Part shown: piece after piece, positions 27,832 to 35,402 of the stretch
Position numbering within the stretch: position 1 is the first letter of the stretch
Layout of the letters: each line of letters starts with the position of its first letter
Assembly: GCA_963732905.1 (NCBI GenBank)
Contig: CAVTBM010000008.1
Span: 682,001 to 746,000 of the forward strand
DNA: 64,000 nucleotides
Direction: 5' to 3'
From: DASQZK01 sp963732905
GTDB taxonomy: Bacteria; Bacteroidota; Bacteroidia; Bacteroidales; GCA-2748055
The notes under the pieces: model-generated
Seen by the model: the letters and a program-made list of their open reading frames with translations, nothing else
The model's database searches: none
Told to the model about the DNA's origin: nothing
Position numbers and translations under genes: made by a program

Positions 27832-30300
27832 ATGCCTAAGTCACAATTTATTGACCCGTCCGTTGTAAGAAAGAAAGGTGAGATCACATTCGGGACGATC
27901 CCGGTGAACCATTACAGCAAAAGTCTAAAGGAGGAAAGGAAGAACTTTTCAGATGAGCAGCTCCTTGGAATATACAGAGATATGCTCATTATCAGAGAAT
28001 TCGAGACCATGCTTAACCTGATCAAGACCACCGGGGAATACCAGGGAATGAAATACAACCATCCCGGACCGGCACACCTGTCTATCGGTCAGGAGGCTTC
28101 GGCGGTCGGAATGGCTTACCATCTGAGTGTTGAGGACTATATTTTCGGTTCTCACCGGTCTCATGGCGAGATACTGGCCAAGGGGATGAGTGCCATTCAC
28201 CAGCTGGACGATGAACATCTGATGAGGATCATGAAAAGCCATTTCGATGGTATGATTTTAAACGTGATAGAAAAAGATTTCAGCGGAAGTGTGAAAGAAC
28301 TGGCCACCGACTTCCTTCTGTACGGTACCCTGGCTGAAATTTTTGCCCGTGAAACCGGTTTCAACCATGGGCTTGGCGGATCGATGCATGCGTTTTTCAC
28401 TCCTTTCGGAGTTTATCCCAACAATGCTATCGTTGGTGGTTCGGGAGATATAGCCGTAGGAGCAGCCCTCTACAAAAAGGTCAATCAGAAGCCTGGAATA
28501 GTTGTAGCCAATATTGGTGATGCATCTATGGGATGCGGGCCCGTTTGGGAAGGCATCAGTTTTTCATCGATGGATCAGTTCAGAAAGCTCTGGCCGGGTA
28601 AATTCAAGGGTGGGCTTCCCATTATTTTCAACTTCATGAACAACCAGTATGGCATGGGTGGTCAGACCCAGGGGGAAACCATGGGATATGATATCCTGGC
28701 CCGCGTAGGTGCCGGTGTCAATCCGGAGATGATGCATGCCGAAAGGATTGATGGCTATAATCCCCTTGCCGTGATCGATGCTTTTAAAAGAAAAAAGAAA
28801 ATCCTTGAAGAGAAAAAAGGTCCGGTCCTCCTGGATACATTGACATACCGTTTTACAGGCCATTCACCATCGGATGCCTCTTCATACCGGTCAAAGGAAG
28901 AGGTAGAAGCATGGCAGAAGGTCGATTCACTTGCTTCCTTTGCCAGTGATCTGTTAAAGGAAGGCGTTATTGATGAAGAGCAACTGAACGGCCTGCAGAA
29001 CGAGGTGACCGGTTTGATCAAGAAGACCATGGAATTATCCACAAATGATAAGCTTTCTCCCAGGATGAACCTGGAAAGCCATCCGGAACTTATTGGTCAG
29101 ATGATGTTCTCCAACGGTTCGGTGGATAAGATGGAAGACCGTGAGCCTGAAGTACTCATGACTATGGAAGAAAACCCTAGGGTTAAACAACTCAAAAGCC
29201 GTGAACGGTATGCTTTTGACAAAGATGGAAACCCGGTATCGAAGCTCAAGACTTTCCAGTTGAAAGACGGAATTTTTGAAGCCATCATCGACCGGTTTTA
29301 CAAAGATCCCACGCTGGTGGCTTATGGTGAAGAAAACCGGGACTGGGGAGGCGCCTTTGCCGTTTACCGAGGGCTTACAGAAGCTTTGCCATATAACCGG
29401 CTGTTCAATTCCCCCATTTCCGAAGGAGCCATTGTCGGTACTGCAATCGGATATGGTATGTGCGGAGGAAGGGTCATTGCCGAGATCATGTACTGTGATT
29501 TTCTCGGACGCTCCGGCGATGAAGTCTTCAACCAGCTTCCAAAGTGGCAGTCGATGAGCGGCAACATCATCAAGATGCCTGTGGTGATCAGGGTATCGGT
29601 AGGGTCCAAATACGGAGCACAGCACTCCCAGGACTGGACGTCGCTTGTAGCTCACATCCCGGGTCTAAAAGTAGTTTTCCCTGCCACCCCTTATGATGCC
29701 AAGGGCCTTATGAATGCAGCCTTGCAGGGTACCGATCCGGTCATTTTCTTTGAAAGCCAGCGCATCTATGATGTGGGAGAACAATTCCATGAAGGTGGCG
29801 TTCCTGAAGGGTATTATGAAATTCCTTTGGGCGAACCGGATGTCAAACGGGAAGGCACAGATGTGACCATCCTCAGCATAGGCGCTACATTATACCGTGC
29901 ACTGGATGCAGCCGACCAGCTTAAAGAAAAGTACGGCGTTTCAGCAGAGATCATTGATGCCCGTTCGCTGGTACCATTCAATTATGATATCGTGATTGAG
30001 TCGGTAAAGAAGACCGGGCGGCTGGTGGTTACCGGCGATGCCACGGCCCGGGGATCCTACCTTAAGGACCTGGCGGAAACGGTCACCGAACTTGCCTTCG
30101 ATGATCTTGATGCACCACCTGTTGTAGTCGGCTCAAGGAACTGGATCACCCCGGCACACGAACTGGAGAACTATTTCTTTCCCCAGCCTGAATGGATTAT
30201 TGATGCAATTCATCAGAAAATACTGCCGCTGAAAGGACACGTCGTTAAAAATGATTTCAGTAACGGAATCATGCAGGACAGAAGCCGGAAGGGCATTTAA
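27832..30300 (+). CDS. 2-oxoacid dehydrogenase E1, fused alpha and beta subunits
   Basis: The 822-residue protein joins an alpha-type TPP-binding part (about 1-400) to a beta-type transketolase part (about 460-800). The TPP motif is NIGDASMGCGPVWEGI...FNFMNNQYGMGG, and the beta part has VAYGEENRDWGGAFAVYRGL, SPISEGAIVGTAIGYGMCGGRVIAEIM and QHSQDW. The alpha part carries an extra stretch of roughly 50 residues around 125-175 (HLMRIMKSHFDGMILNV and onward) between the substrate-loop motif FGSHRSHGEILAKG and GLGGSMHAFF, which pushes the length above the 650-700 usual for fused E1 proteins. It decarboxylates a 2-oxoacid and acetylates or acylates lipoyl-E2. The gene sits directly after E2 and shares its promoter region with the rhamnose regulator. 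Confidence 0.9.
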   Translation: MPKSQFIDPSVVRKKGEITFGTIPVNHYSKSLKEERKNFSDEQLLGIYRDMLIIREFETMLNLIKTTGEYQGMKYNHPGPAHLSIGQEASAVGMAYHLSVEDYIFGSHRSHGEILAKGMSAIHQLDDEHLMRIMKSHFDGMILNVIEKDFSGSVKELATDFLLYGTLAEIFARETGFNHGLGGSMHAFFTPFGVYPNNAIVGGSGDIAVGAALYKKVNQKPGIVVANIGDASMGCGPVWEGISFSSMDQFRKLWPGKFKGGLPIIFNFMNNQYGMGGQTQGETMGYDILARVGAGVNPEMMHAERIDGYNPLAVIDAFKRKKKILEEKKGPVLLDTLTYRFTGHSPSDASSYRSKEEVEAWQKVDSLASFASDLLKEGVIDEEQLNGLQNEVTGLIKKTMELSTNDKLSPRMNLESHPELIGQMMFSNGSVDKMEDREPEVLMTMEENPRVKQLKSRERYAFDKDGNPVSKLKTFQLKDGIFEAIIDRFYKDPTLVAYGEENRDWGGAFAVYRGLTEALPYNRLFNSPISEGAIVGTAIGYGMCGGRVIAEIMYCDFLGRSGDEVFNQLPKWQSMSGNIIKMPVVIRVSVGSKYGAQHSQDWTSLVAHIPGLKVVFPATPYDAKGLMNAALQGTDPVIFFESQRIYDVGEQFHEGGVPEGYYEIPLGEPDVKREGTDVTILSIGATLYRALDAADQLKEKYGVSAEIIDARSLVPFNYDIVIESVKKTGRLVVTGDATARGSYLKDLAETVTELAFDDLDAPPVVVGSRNWITPAHELENYFFPQPEWIIDAIHQKILPLKGHVVKNDFSNGIMQDRSRKGI

Positions 30301-30356
30301 GGAAGTGAACAAGCCATGGGTGAAGAAGGATGCCGGAAGGGAGAATTCGCCTTTCT

Positions 30357-30491
30357 GAGTTGTTGAGTTGTTGAGTTGTTGAGTTGTTGAGTTGTTGAGT
30401 TGTTCGTAATTCCTAATCTGTGCTAATCTGTGTAATCTGTGGTGAAAAGGTTTCCTGCTCCCCATGTACAACTCAACAACTCAACAACTCA
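30357..30491. repeat. Tandem 9-bp repeat and its inverted copy (24-bp stem)
   Basis: GAGTTGTTG is repeated about 5.3 times without error at 30357-30404. The reverse-complement series (ACAACTCAACAACTCA...) occupies 30468-30491, about 2.7 copies. The two can pair as a 24-bp stem in several registers around a loop of at least 63 bases, which itself contains a degenerate AATCTGTG repeat (three copies at about 30415-30441). It follows the E1 stop by 56 bases and could act as a transcription end or be a slippage-prone satellite. Confidence 0.8.
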
Positions 30492-30569
30492 CTTCCTAAC
30501 TTTTCCAAAGAGAGTTATGGGGTTATGAAGATGTTAATTCCGGAGCACTCTTCCTAACTCCCTTCCCCC

Positions 30570-31835
30570 CTAAATCCCCCCCATATGCTTATCCGCAAAA
30601 TCCAAAAACTGTATCCAGTCGTAGGCCTTCAGGTCATGTCCTTCAGAACGGATATGATAACCTACGATGTTGCCGGTAAGCGGGAAATTAACAACCGGGG
30701 GTTGTTTGGACGCCAGTCCCTTGAGACCGTAAAGTTTATATACTTCACCGGCATAATACCCCGACAGGTATTCGCCAACGGGATCGGCCCAGTCATCTTC
30801 AACAGCGCTGGCAATATAAACAGGTCTGGGAGCGATCAGGGCAATGAGTTCATGCTGATCGAAGGGTAAGGCAGCCTCATTATCGTTGTATTTCTTGAAA
30901 TTATCGCAGAACCAATGTGGAAAGGCATCATTGATCAGCTTAACCGTCTCTCCATGTTTCCGGCATGAAAGGGCCGCGCCTCCGCAACCGGAACTGTTAG
31001 ACACCACGAGGGCAAACCGTTGATCGGTTGCTCCGGCCCACAGGGATGTTTTCCCGAGTCGCGAATGTCCCATCACGGCAATCCTTTTTGCATCAAACAG
31101 CGGATCGGTTTCCAGGTAATCCATAGCCTTCGACAGGCCGAATGCCCAGGCTGCAATGGATCCGCCTTCATCCGGATCATGAACGGTGTCCTTTGCCGTA
31201 TAAAAGAATTGATGCAGGCCATTATGAAAACCGTCATCAAAATCCGGATCCAGATCACCGTAGTAGATTGTGGCCAGGGCATATCCCCTGGAAATGATAT
31301 ATTCAACGGGCCACCGTGAAACCCTCACCCCCCTCGATGCTTCGGTTGCCTTGTTTTGGGTAATATGAAAATCGTCATCGTTGCGAATCCATGTGTCGGG
31401 CATAATAATAGCCGGATCGGGGTTGATGGTCTGATTTCCGTAAAAATTCATTCCGACAAAGGCGGGATGTTTCTTTGCCCCGTTCAGAGGATAGTAGATC
31501 AACATGAAATAACTCATGGATTTACCTGTCTGGTCATTCTTTATCAGGAATTCAACCTGTTTTCTTCCGGCAAGTCCTCCCAGTGCATGCTCACTCTGTT
31601 CAACTACTTTCCAGGTAACTTTCGTACCTGGAGCCAGAGGAACATTACCGTACATCTGTTCGGTGAACATCGCAAGAATCTCCGGGCGTCGGACATTTTC
31701 CCACTGAGCAGTGGTTGTGATTTTTTTCCCTTTTAAGGTAACCAGGGGATCGGGCAGCTTACATCCCTCTTCCTGGGCAAAGCTGCCTGCCAGGAGGGTG
31801 AGTACTGCAATGGTAGTCGTCATTATTCTCTTCAT
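30570..31835 (-). CDS. CE15-like glucuronoyl methylesterase, secreted
   Basis: The 421-residue protein has a signal peptide (IAVLTLLAGSFAQ) and the CE15 alpha/beta-hydrolase signature MGHSRLGKTSLWAGA, with nucleophile Ser258. The downstream elements SNSSGCGGAALSCRKHGE, ASAVEDDWADP (acidic residue Glu346) and HIRSEGHDL (His400) complete the triad region. CE15 enzymes break ester bonds between glucuronic acid of xylan and lignin alcohols; some bacterial members prefer other uronate esters. This supports glucuronoxylan or pectin as substrate of the locus. The gene is minus-strand and 116 bases downstream of the PfkB kinase gene; co-transcription is possible but not shown. Confidence 0.85.
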   Translation of the reverse strand: MKRIMTTTIAVLTLLAGSFAQEEGCKLPDPLVTLKGKKITTTAQWENVRRPEILAMFTEQMYGNVPLAPGTKVTWKVVEQSEHALGGLAGRKQVEFLIKNDQTGKSMSYFMLIYYPLNGAKKHPAFVGMNFYGNQTINPDPAIIMPDTWIRNDDDFHITQNKATEASRGVRVSRWPVEYIISRGYALATIYYGDLDPDFDDGFHNGLHQFFYTAKDTVHDPDEGGSIAAWAFGLSKAMDYLETDPLFDAKRIAVMGHSRLGKTSLWAGATDQRFALVVSNSSGCGGAALSCRKHGETVKLINDAFPHWFCDNFKKYNDNEAALPFDQHELIALIAPRPVYIASAVEDDWADPVGEYLSGYYAGEVYKLYGLKGLASKQPPVVNFPLTGNIVGYHIRSEGHDLKAYDWIQFLDFADKHMGGI

Positions 31836-31950
31836 GTTTTTATTCCGAATTTATGAAATATTTATCAGTGTTCAGATTCTCACATTAGAAAAAAGTTTTG
31901 TATGTTTCATGACCAGGCCCATGGCTTCATGCTGAAACACAACGCTCCAT

Positions 31951-33120
31951 TTAACTTTGCCTGTACAGGTCATAGTACTGCTTTACCTTTTCGTACTTTT
32001 CAAAATTCCGGTTTTCATAATAGGTCCCTCCCAGGTAAAAACAGGTAAAGCCTCCGGAAGCGATTCCCCAGGCAATGGCATCTGCCAGATCGGGTTTCCC
32101 TGAATTTTCCTCGAGCTTTCTGGCTATCGCATAAATCACTCCGCCTGCGAAATTATCACCACAGCCGGTAGTATCCCCTTTTAAACCGGTATTCTGAAGA
32201 TCGCGTATCACTGTTTGCGAGACAGGAAATTCTTCCCTCATCAAGGAACGGAAAGCACCCCGTCCACTCCAGGCTTTAACCGGTCTTGTTCCGTCGGTAA
32301 TGATCACCCCTCTGATGCCCCCGGATATAAAATAATCCATAGCCTGTGTACTATCTGTTGTTCCACTGATCTTTACCGCCTCTTCCCGGTCCATAATCAG
32401 AAGGTCGATATTCCGGAATGTCCCCGGTTCGTGTCCTAATGGCCAGGGTGTACCGGGGGCCGCTTCCTGATTCCTGAAATCATATACCGTATTCACAATG
32501 GTAAACGAATTATTCTCTTTCGCATGCCTGAGCAGCAGGCTTAGCTTATCATGGATTTGGGGAACCAGGGCAGTGCCGCCGAAGACGGTGATATCCCCTT
32601 CAAAAAATGAAGGATACGGAAAATCAAGTTCGGCAGCAGCTCCGATGTTATTGATAAAGATGCGTTCACCATGACCGCCATCATAATCGGGATCGGAAAG
32701 TACATGGGTGAATGGTGTTGAAGAAGGAAATGTTTTAAGATACTGACCTGACAAAGGTGTTTTGGACAGTAATTCCTTCAGGTTACCAGCAGCCCGGTCA
32801 TTCCCGGCAGCACCGTAGAACCTGACATGGTTACCCGGTCCGGTCAACTGAGCAAGGTGGATCATGGGAACAATACCTGGACCTCCGATATTCATCGCAT
32901 CAGGATTTCTTCCATTGGTTATACGAGCCAGTATATCCGGATAAGGTTTCCCTGCAAAGTGTTCCAGCTCTTCTGTAAAGACAAGTTTACCCGGCAGCAG
33001 TCCTCCATCCCCCTCCTTCACAGAGAAAAACGGAGCAATCCGGTCCCCGGTAAACGAAATGCCGTTATACAAATAATCCATCAGCGAACAGCCGATACAG
33101 GAAACGGTAATCTTAGCCAT
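31951..33120 (-). CDS. PfkB family carbohydrate kinase
   Basis: The 389-residue protein is a ribokinase/PfkB fold. The C-terminal signature NTGLKGDTTGCGDNFAGGVIYAIA holds the anion hole and catalytic Asp (in CGDNF). GGPGIVPMIHLAQL and FYGAAGNDRAAGNLKELL are the N-terminal substrate-lid motifs. PfkB kinases phosphorylate ketoses, nucleosides or 2-keto-3-deoxy acids; the substrate is not clear. The start overlaps the stop of the isomerase gene by one base (TAATG), a strong sign of coupling, so a keto-sugar made by a lyxose/mannose isomerase (xylulose or fructose) is a reasonable substrate guess. Confidence 0.85.
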   Translation of the reverse strand: MAKITVSCIGCSLMDYLYNGISFTGDRIAPFFSVKEGDGGLLPGKLVFTEELEHFAGKPYPDILARITNGRNPDAMNIGGPGIVPMIHLAQLTGPGNHVRFYGAAGNDRAAGNLKELLSKTPLSGQYLKTFPSSTPFTHVLSDPDYDGGHGERIFINNIGAAAELDFPYPSFFEGDITVFGGTALVPQIHDKLSLLLRHAKENNSFTIVNTVYDFRNQEAAPGTPWPLGHEPGTFRNIDLLIMDREEAVKISGTTDSTQAMDYFISGGIRGVIITDGTRPVKAWSGRGAFRSLMREEFPVSQTVIRDLQNTGLKGDTTGCGDNFAGGVIYAIARKLEENSGKPDLADAIAWGIASGGFTCFYLGGTYYENRNFEKYEKVKQYYDLYRQS

Positions 33121-33794
33121 TATTGAAAATTTCGATAGTCAGAGACCAGGAGATGCAAAGGAGGTTCATCTTCTTCAATTTTGGGGAAACGTCCTTCCTT
33201 TTCGAGGAAACGGTTATCTTTTGCATCATCATTCACGGCACTTACCTCTCCCACCAATACCCTGCCCTTCTTCGGTTCGCCCCAGAAGCGGTGATACAGG
33301 CCGGGTACAAGGCAGATGCTTTCTCCCGGCGTAAGTGTGATGACCGAACCGGCAGGAAGGGTCCTCAACATACCGTCGGTCTTTACGGAAACATCCTTGA
33401 AACTCAGTTGCTCATCCTTATCCGAATTGAAAAGTTCAATCATGAGGTTCCCACCGCCGCGGTTTATAATGTCTTCCATTTTACTCCAGTGGAAATGCAT
33501 GGGCGTTTCCTGCTTTTCTTCAACGATCATTATTTTTTCAGCATACGGTTTTTTGTCTGTTTTCTGGTTCCCGTTCCGGAGAGTAAAAAGCAACAGCCCT
33601 TTCTTGTGAAAACTTCCACTGCCAAAATCAGTGAGATCCCAGCCAAGCATGTTGGATACTATTTCAGAAACCACCTTCTTCTTCCCTTTCCATTCATCGG
33701 GAGACCATTCAGACCAGGGAGGCAGTAAAAAATGCTTCTCCCTGAAAAAGATTTTCGCTTCAGAAATCAAACTGTTTATTTCAGATCTTAGCAT
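33120..33794 (-). CDS. D-lyxose isomerase family protein (cupin)
   Basis: From the ATG at 33794 the protein has 224 residues, the usual size of D-lyxose ketol-isomerases, and begins MLRSEINSLISEAKIFFREK...LPPWSEW as that family does. The cupin metal site is visible: HFHWSKMEDIINRGGG gives two His and one Glu, and PGLYHRFWGEP gives the third His. The enzyme interconverts D-lyxose and D-xylulose, and often D-mannose and D-fructose. A TTG 24 codons upstream would extend the protein but those residues are not family-like. It is the first gene of a two-gene unit with the PfkB kinase. Confidence 0.87.
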   Translation of the reverse strand: MLRSEINSLISEAKIFFREKHFLLPPWSEWSPDEWKGKKKVVSEIVSNMLGWDLTDFGSGSFHKKGLLLFTLRNGNQKTDKKPYAEKIMIVEEKQETPMHFHWSKMEDIINRGGGNLMIELFNSDKDEQLSFKDVSVKTDGMLRTLPAGSVITLTPGESICLVPGLYHRFWGEPKKGRVLVGEVSAVNDDAKDNRFLEKEGRFPKIEEDEPPLHLLVSDYRNFQ

Positions 33795-33904
33795 ATCCTG
33801 TTTTTTGTAAAGGTAGTAAATGTCCTGCCTGCCGCAAACTGTAAAATAATCTTTACCATTCAACAATGGAGATTGCCGTTTTTATCTAAAGCCAACCTTA
33901 ACTA

Positions 33905-34147
33905 TCAATGTCGTTTAGATAAGCTCCCTTCGGCTGCGCTCAGGGACCACCTTCGGCTGCGCTCAGGGACCGTTAGATTCAACTCAAAAATGAGTACACC
34001 CTTCGGCTGCGCTCAGGGTTTGCGTTTTAGAAAATTATTGAGCGAAGTCGAAATAATTTTGTCAGAAAAAAAGATACGTCGGTCCCTGAGCGCAGCCGAA
34101 GGTGGTCCCTGAGCGCAGCCGAAGGGAGCTTGTCTAAACGATATTGA
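33905..34147. repeat. Long near-perfect inverted repeat (two 68-bp arms)
   Basis: The arms 33905-33972 and 34080-34147 are reverse complements with two differences. Each arm contains two head-to-tail copies of CTTCGGCTGCGCTCAGGGACC. A further copy in the loop (about 33999-34018) is followed by TTGAGCGAAGTCGAAATAA. The structure lies between the minus-strand lyxose isomerase start and the plus-strand AraC gene. It encodes no protein; similar CTTCGGCTGCGCTCAGGG palindromes are common intergenic repeats in Bacteroidota. Confidence 0.85.
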
Positions 34148-34224
34148 CTCAGCTACAATAAAAATATTTTGCGTAATTTAGGGTTTTGTCATAAACTCTG
34201 GCGGGTTTGAATTGTTTGTCAGTT

Positions 34225-34797
34225 ATGAGTGATAAATCACTTTATATTAAGAATATGGTCTGTGACCGTTGCATCCGGACCGTTAAGGATGAGCTTTCTA
34301 AGCTGGGCTTTGACATTGGCGGGATAAAACTTGGTGTAGTTTACCTGAACGAACAACCCACTGAAGGTGAGATTGAGCGAGCTGCAACGGTTCTGAAAGA
34401 CAATGGATTCGTGCTCCTGAGAGATAAACAGACGGTCATTGTTGAAAAAGTAAAAGCTGCGATTGTAGAACTCGTCCATCATTCGGAAGAAACGCTTATC
34501 AGGGTGAACCTTTCGGAGTACCTGTCCCGCAGATTTGACCTCAGCTACAAACACCTTAGCAGTCTGTTCTCCGGGCACGAGAACATGACCATAGAAAAAT
34601 ATTACATTTTTCAGAAAATTGAACGGGCCAAAGAATTACTGGAATACGGTGAAATGAACCTTAGCGAGATAGCTTATTCTCTCGGCTACAGTAGTGTACA
34701 GCATTTTTCTTCCCAGTTTAAAAAGATCACCGGCCTTTCTCCCTCTCATTACAACCGCCAGGGCAGCATTGGTCGCGTTACATTAGACAGTATCTGA
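34225..34797 (+). CDS. AraC family regulator with N-terminal heavy-metal-associated domain
   Basis: From the ATG at 34225 the protein has 190 residues. The N-terminus is an HMA-like ferredoxin fold (YIKNMVCDRCIRTVKDEL, with Cys13 and Cys16 as the CxxC pair), and the C-terminus (about 85-185) is an AraC DNA-binding domain with YLSRRFDLSYKHLSSLFS and the second helix-turn-helix LSEIAYSLGYSSVQHFSSQFKKITGLSPSHY. The family is widespread in Bacteroidota next to copper efflux genes. It probably senses a thiophilic metal such as Cu(I) or Ag(I) and activates the efflux operon downstream. A TTG 6 codons upstream is an alternative start. Confidence 0.87.
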   Translation: MSDKSLYIKNMVCDRCIRTVKDELSKLGFDIGGIKLGVVYLNEQPTEGEIERAATVLKDNGFVLLRDKQTVIVEKVKAAIVELVHHSEETLIRVNLSEYLSRRFDLSYKHLSSLFSGHENMTIEKYYIFQKIERAKELLEYGEMNLSEIAYSLGYSSVQHFSSQFKKITGLSPSHYNRQGSIGRVTLDSI

Positions 34798-34828
34798 AAA
34801 GCGGAAAATTATATAAACATTCGCGTTA

Positions 34829-34867
34829 ATTGTGTAAGCACCCGCTACACAATAAAGTCTACATTTG
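34829..34867 (+). promoter_or_regulatory. Candidate promoter and operator of the metal efflux operon
   Basis: An inverted repeat ATTGTGTA-9-TACACAAT occupies 34829-34853, followed by TACATTTG (34860-34867), which fits the Bacteroidota -7 consensus TAnnTTTG. The start codon of the HYC_CC_PP gene is 18 bases downstream. A palindrome just upstream of a -7 box is the expected place for activation by the AraC/HMA regulator. Confidence 0.6.
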
Positions 34868-34884
34868 CAAAGTTATTGATTCTG

Positions 34885-35262
34885 ATGGTTAAGAAGATAT
34901 CACATATCATCCTTTCTTTTATCCTTCTGGTCGGCACCATGGGTGTAACCTTCAATGCTCATTACTGTGGCGGCAGGATGCAGGCCATTAATATTTTCTC
35001 TGCTGATCATCATTGCTGTAGCGACCGAATGTGTAACCAGTGCGAAAACCATCTTATTACTTATAAGGTAAAAAGTGATTTCGTAGCTGTCACTGATACT
35101 TTCGGCGGTCAGGATATGCCCGCTCACGATCTGTTTTGCGTTGTAAACCATCTTTTCAATACGCCCTTTTCCTATTCATCACCAATTACATCCGGGAATT
35201 ATGCTCCCGGCCTTCATGCCCCACCTCTGCTTCCGGAGGTCATCCAGTCGTTTCTTTGCTGA
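34885..35262 (+). CDS. HYC_CC_PP family protein
   Basis: From the ATG at 34885 the protein has 125 residues with a signal peptide (ISHIILSFILLVGTMGVTFNA) and the motifs that name the family: HYCGG (after the signal), HHCCSDRMC, and APPLLPE near the end. Six cysteines after the signal could bind metal. The family is found in Bacteroidota, commonly beside copper/silver resistance genes, and has no proven biochemical role. It is the first gene after the promoter at 34829-34867 and 140 bases before the RND pump gene. Confidence 0.82.
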   Translation: MVKKISHIILSFILLVGTMGVTFNAHYCGGRMQAINIFSADHHCCSDRMCNQCENHLITYKVKSDFVAVTDTFGGQDMPAHDLFCVVNHLFNTPFSYSSPITSGNYAPGLHAPPLLPEVIQSFLC

Positions 35263-35402
35263 TCCTTTTCCGTTACATACCTTTCATTGCCGGCCATGAT
35301 AACCGGCATGATGCTGTGTATGCTTTTTTCTGTAACTGACAGACATGTCCTTCGCCCATCTGGCGGCATGGTCTGACGATCACAACATTAACGGACGGAA
35401 AA

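Noticed and set aside
30357..30491. Possible CRISPR array
   Set aside because: The unit is only 9 bp, without spacers, so it is a simple tandem repeat.
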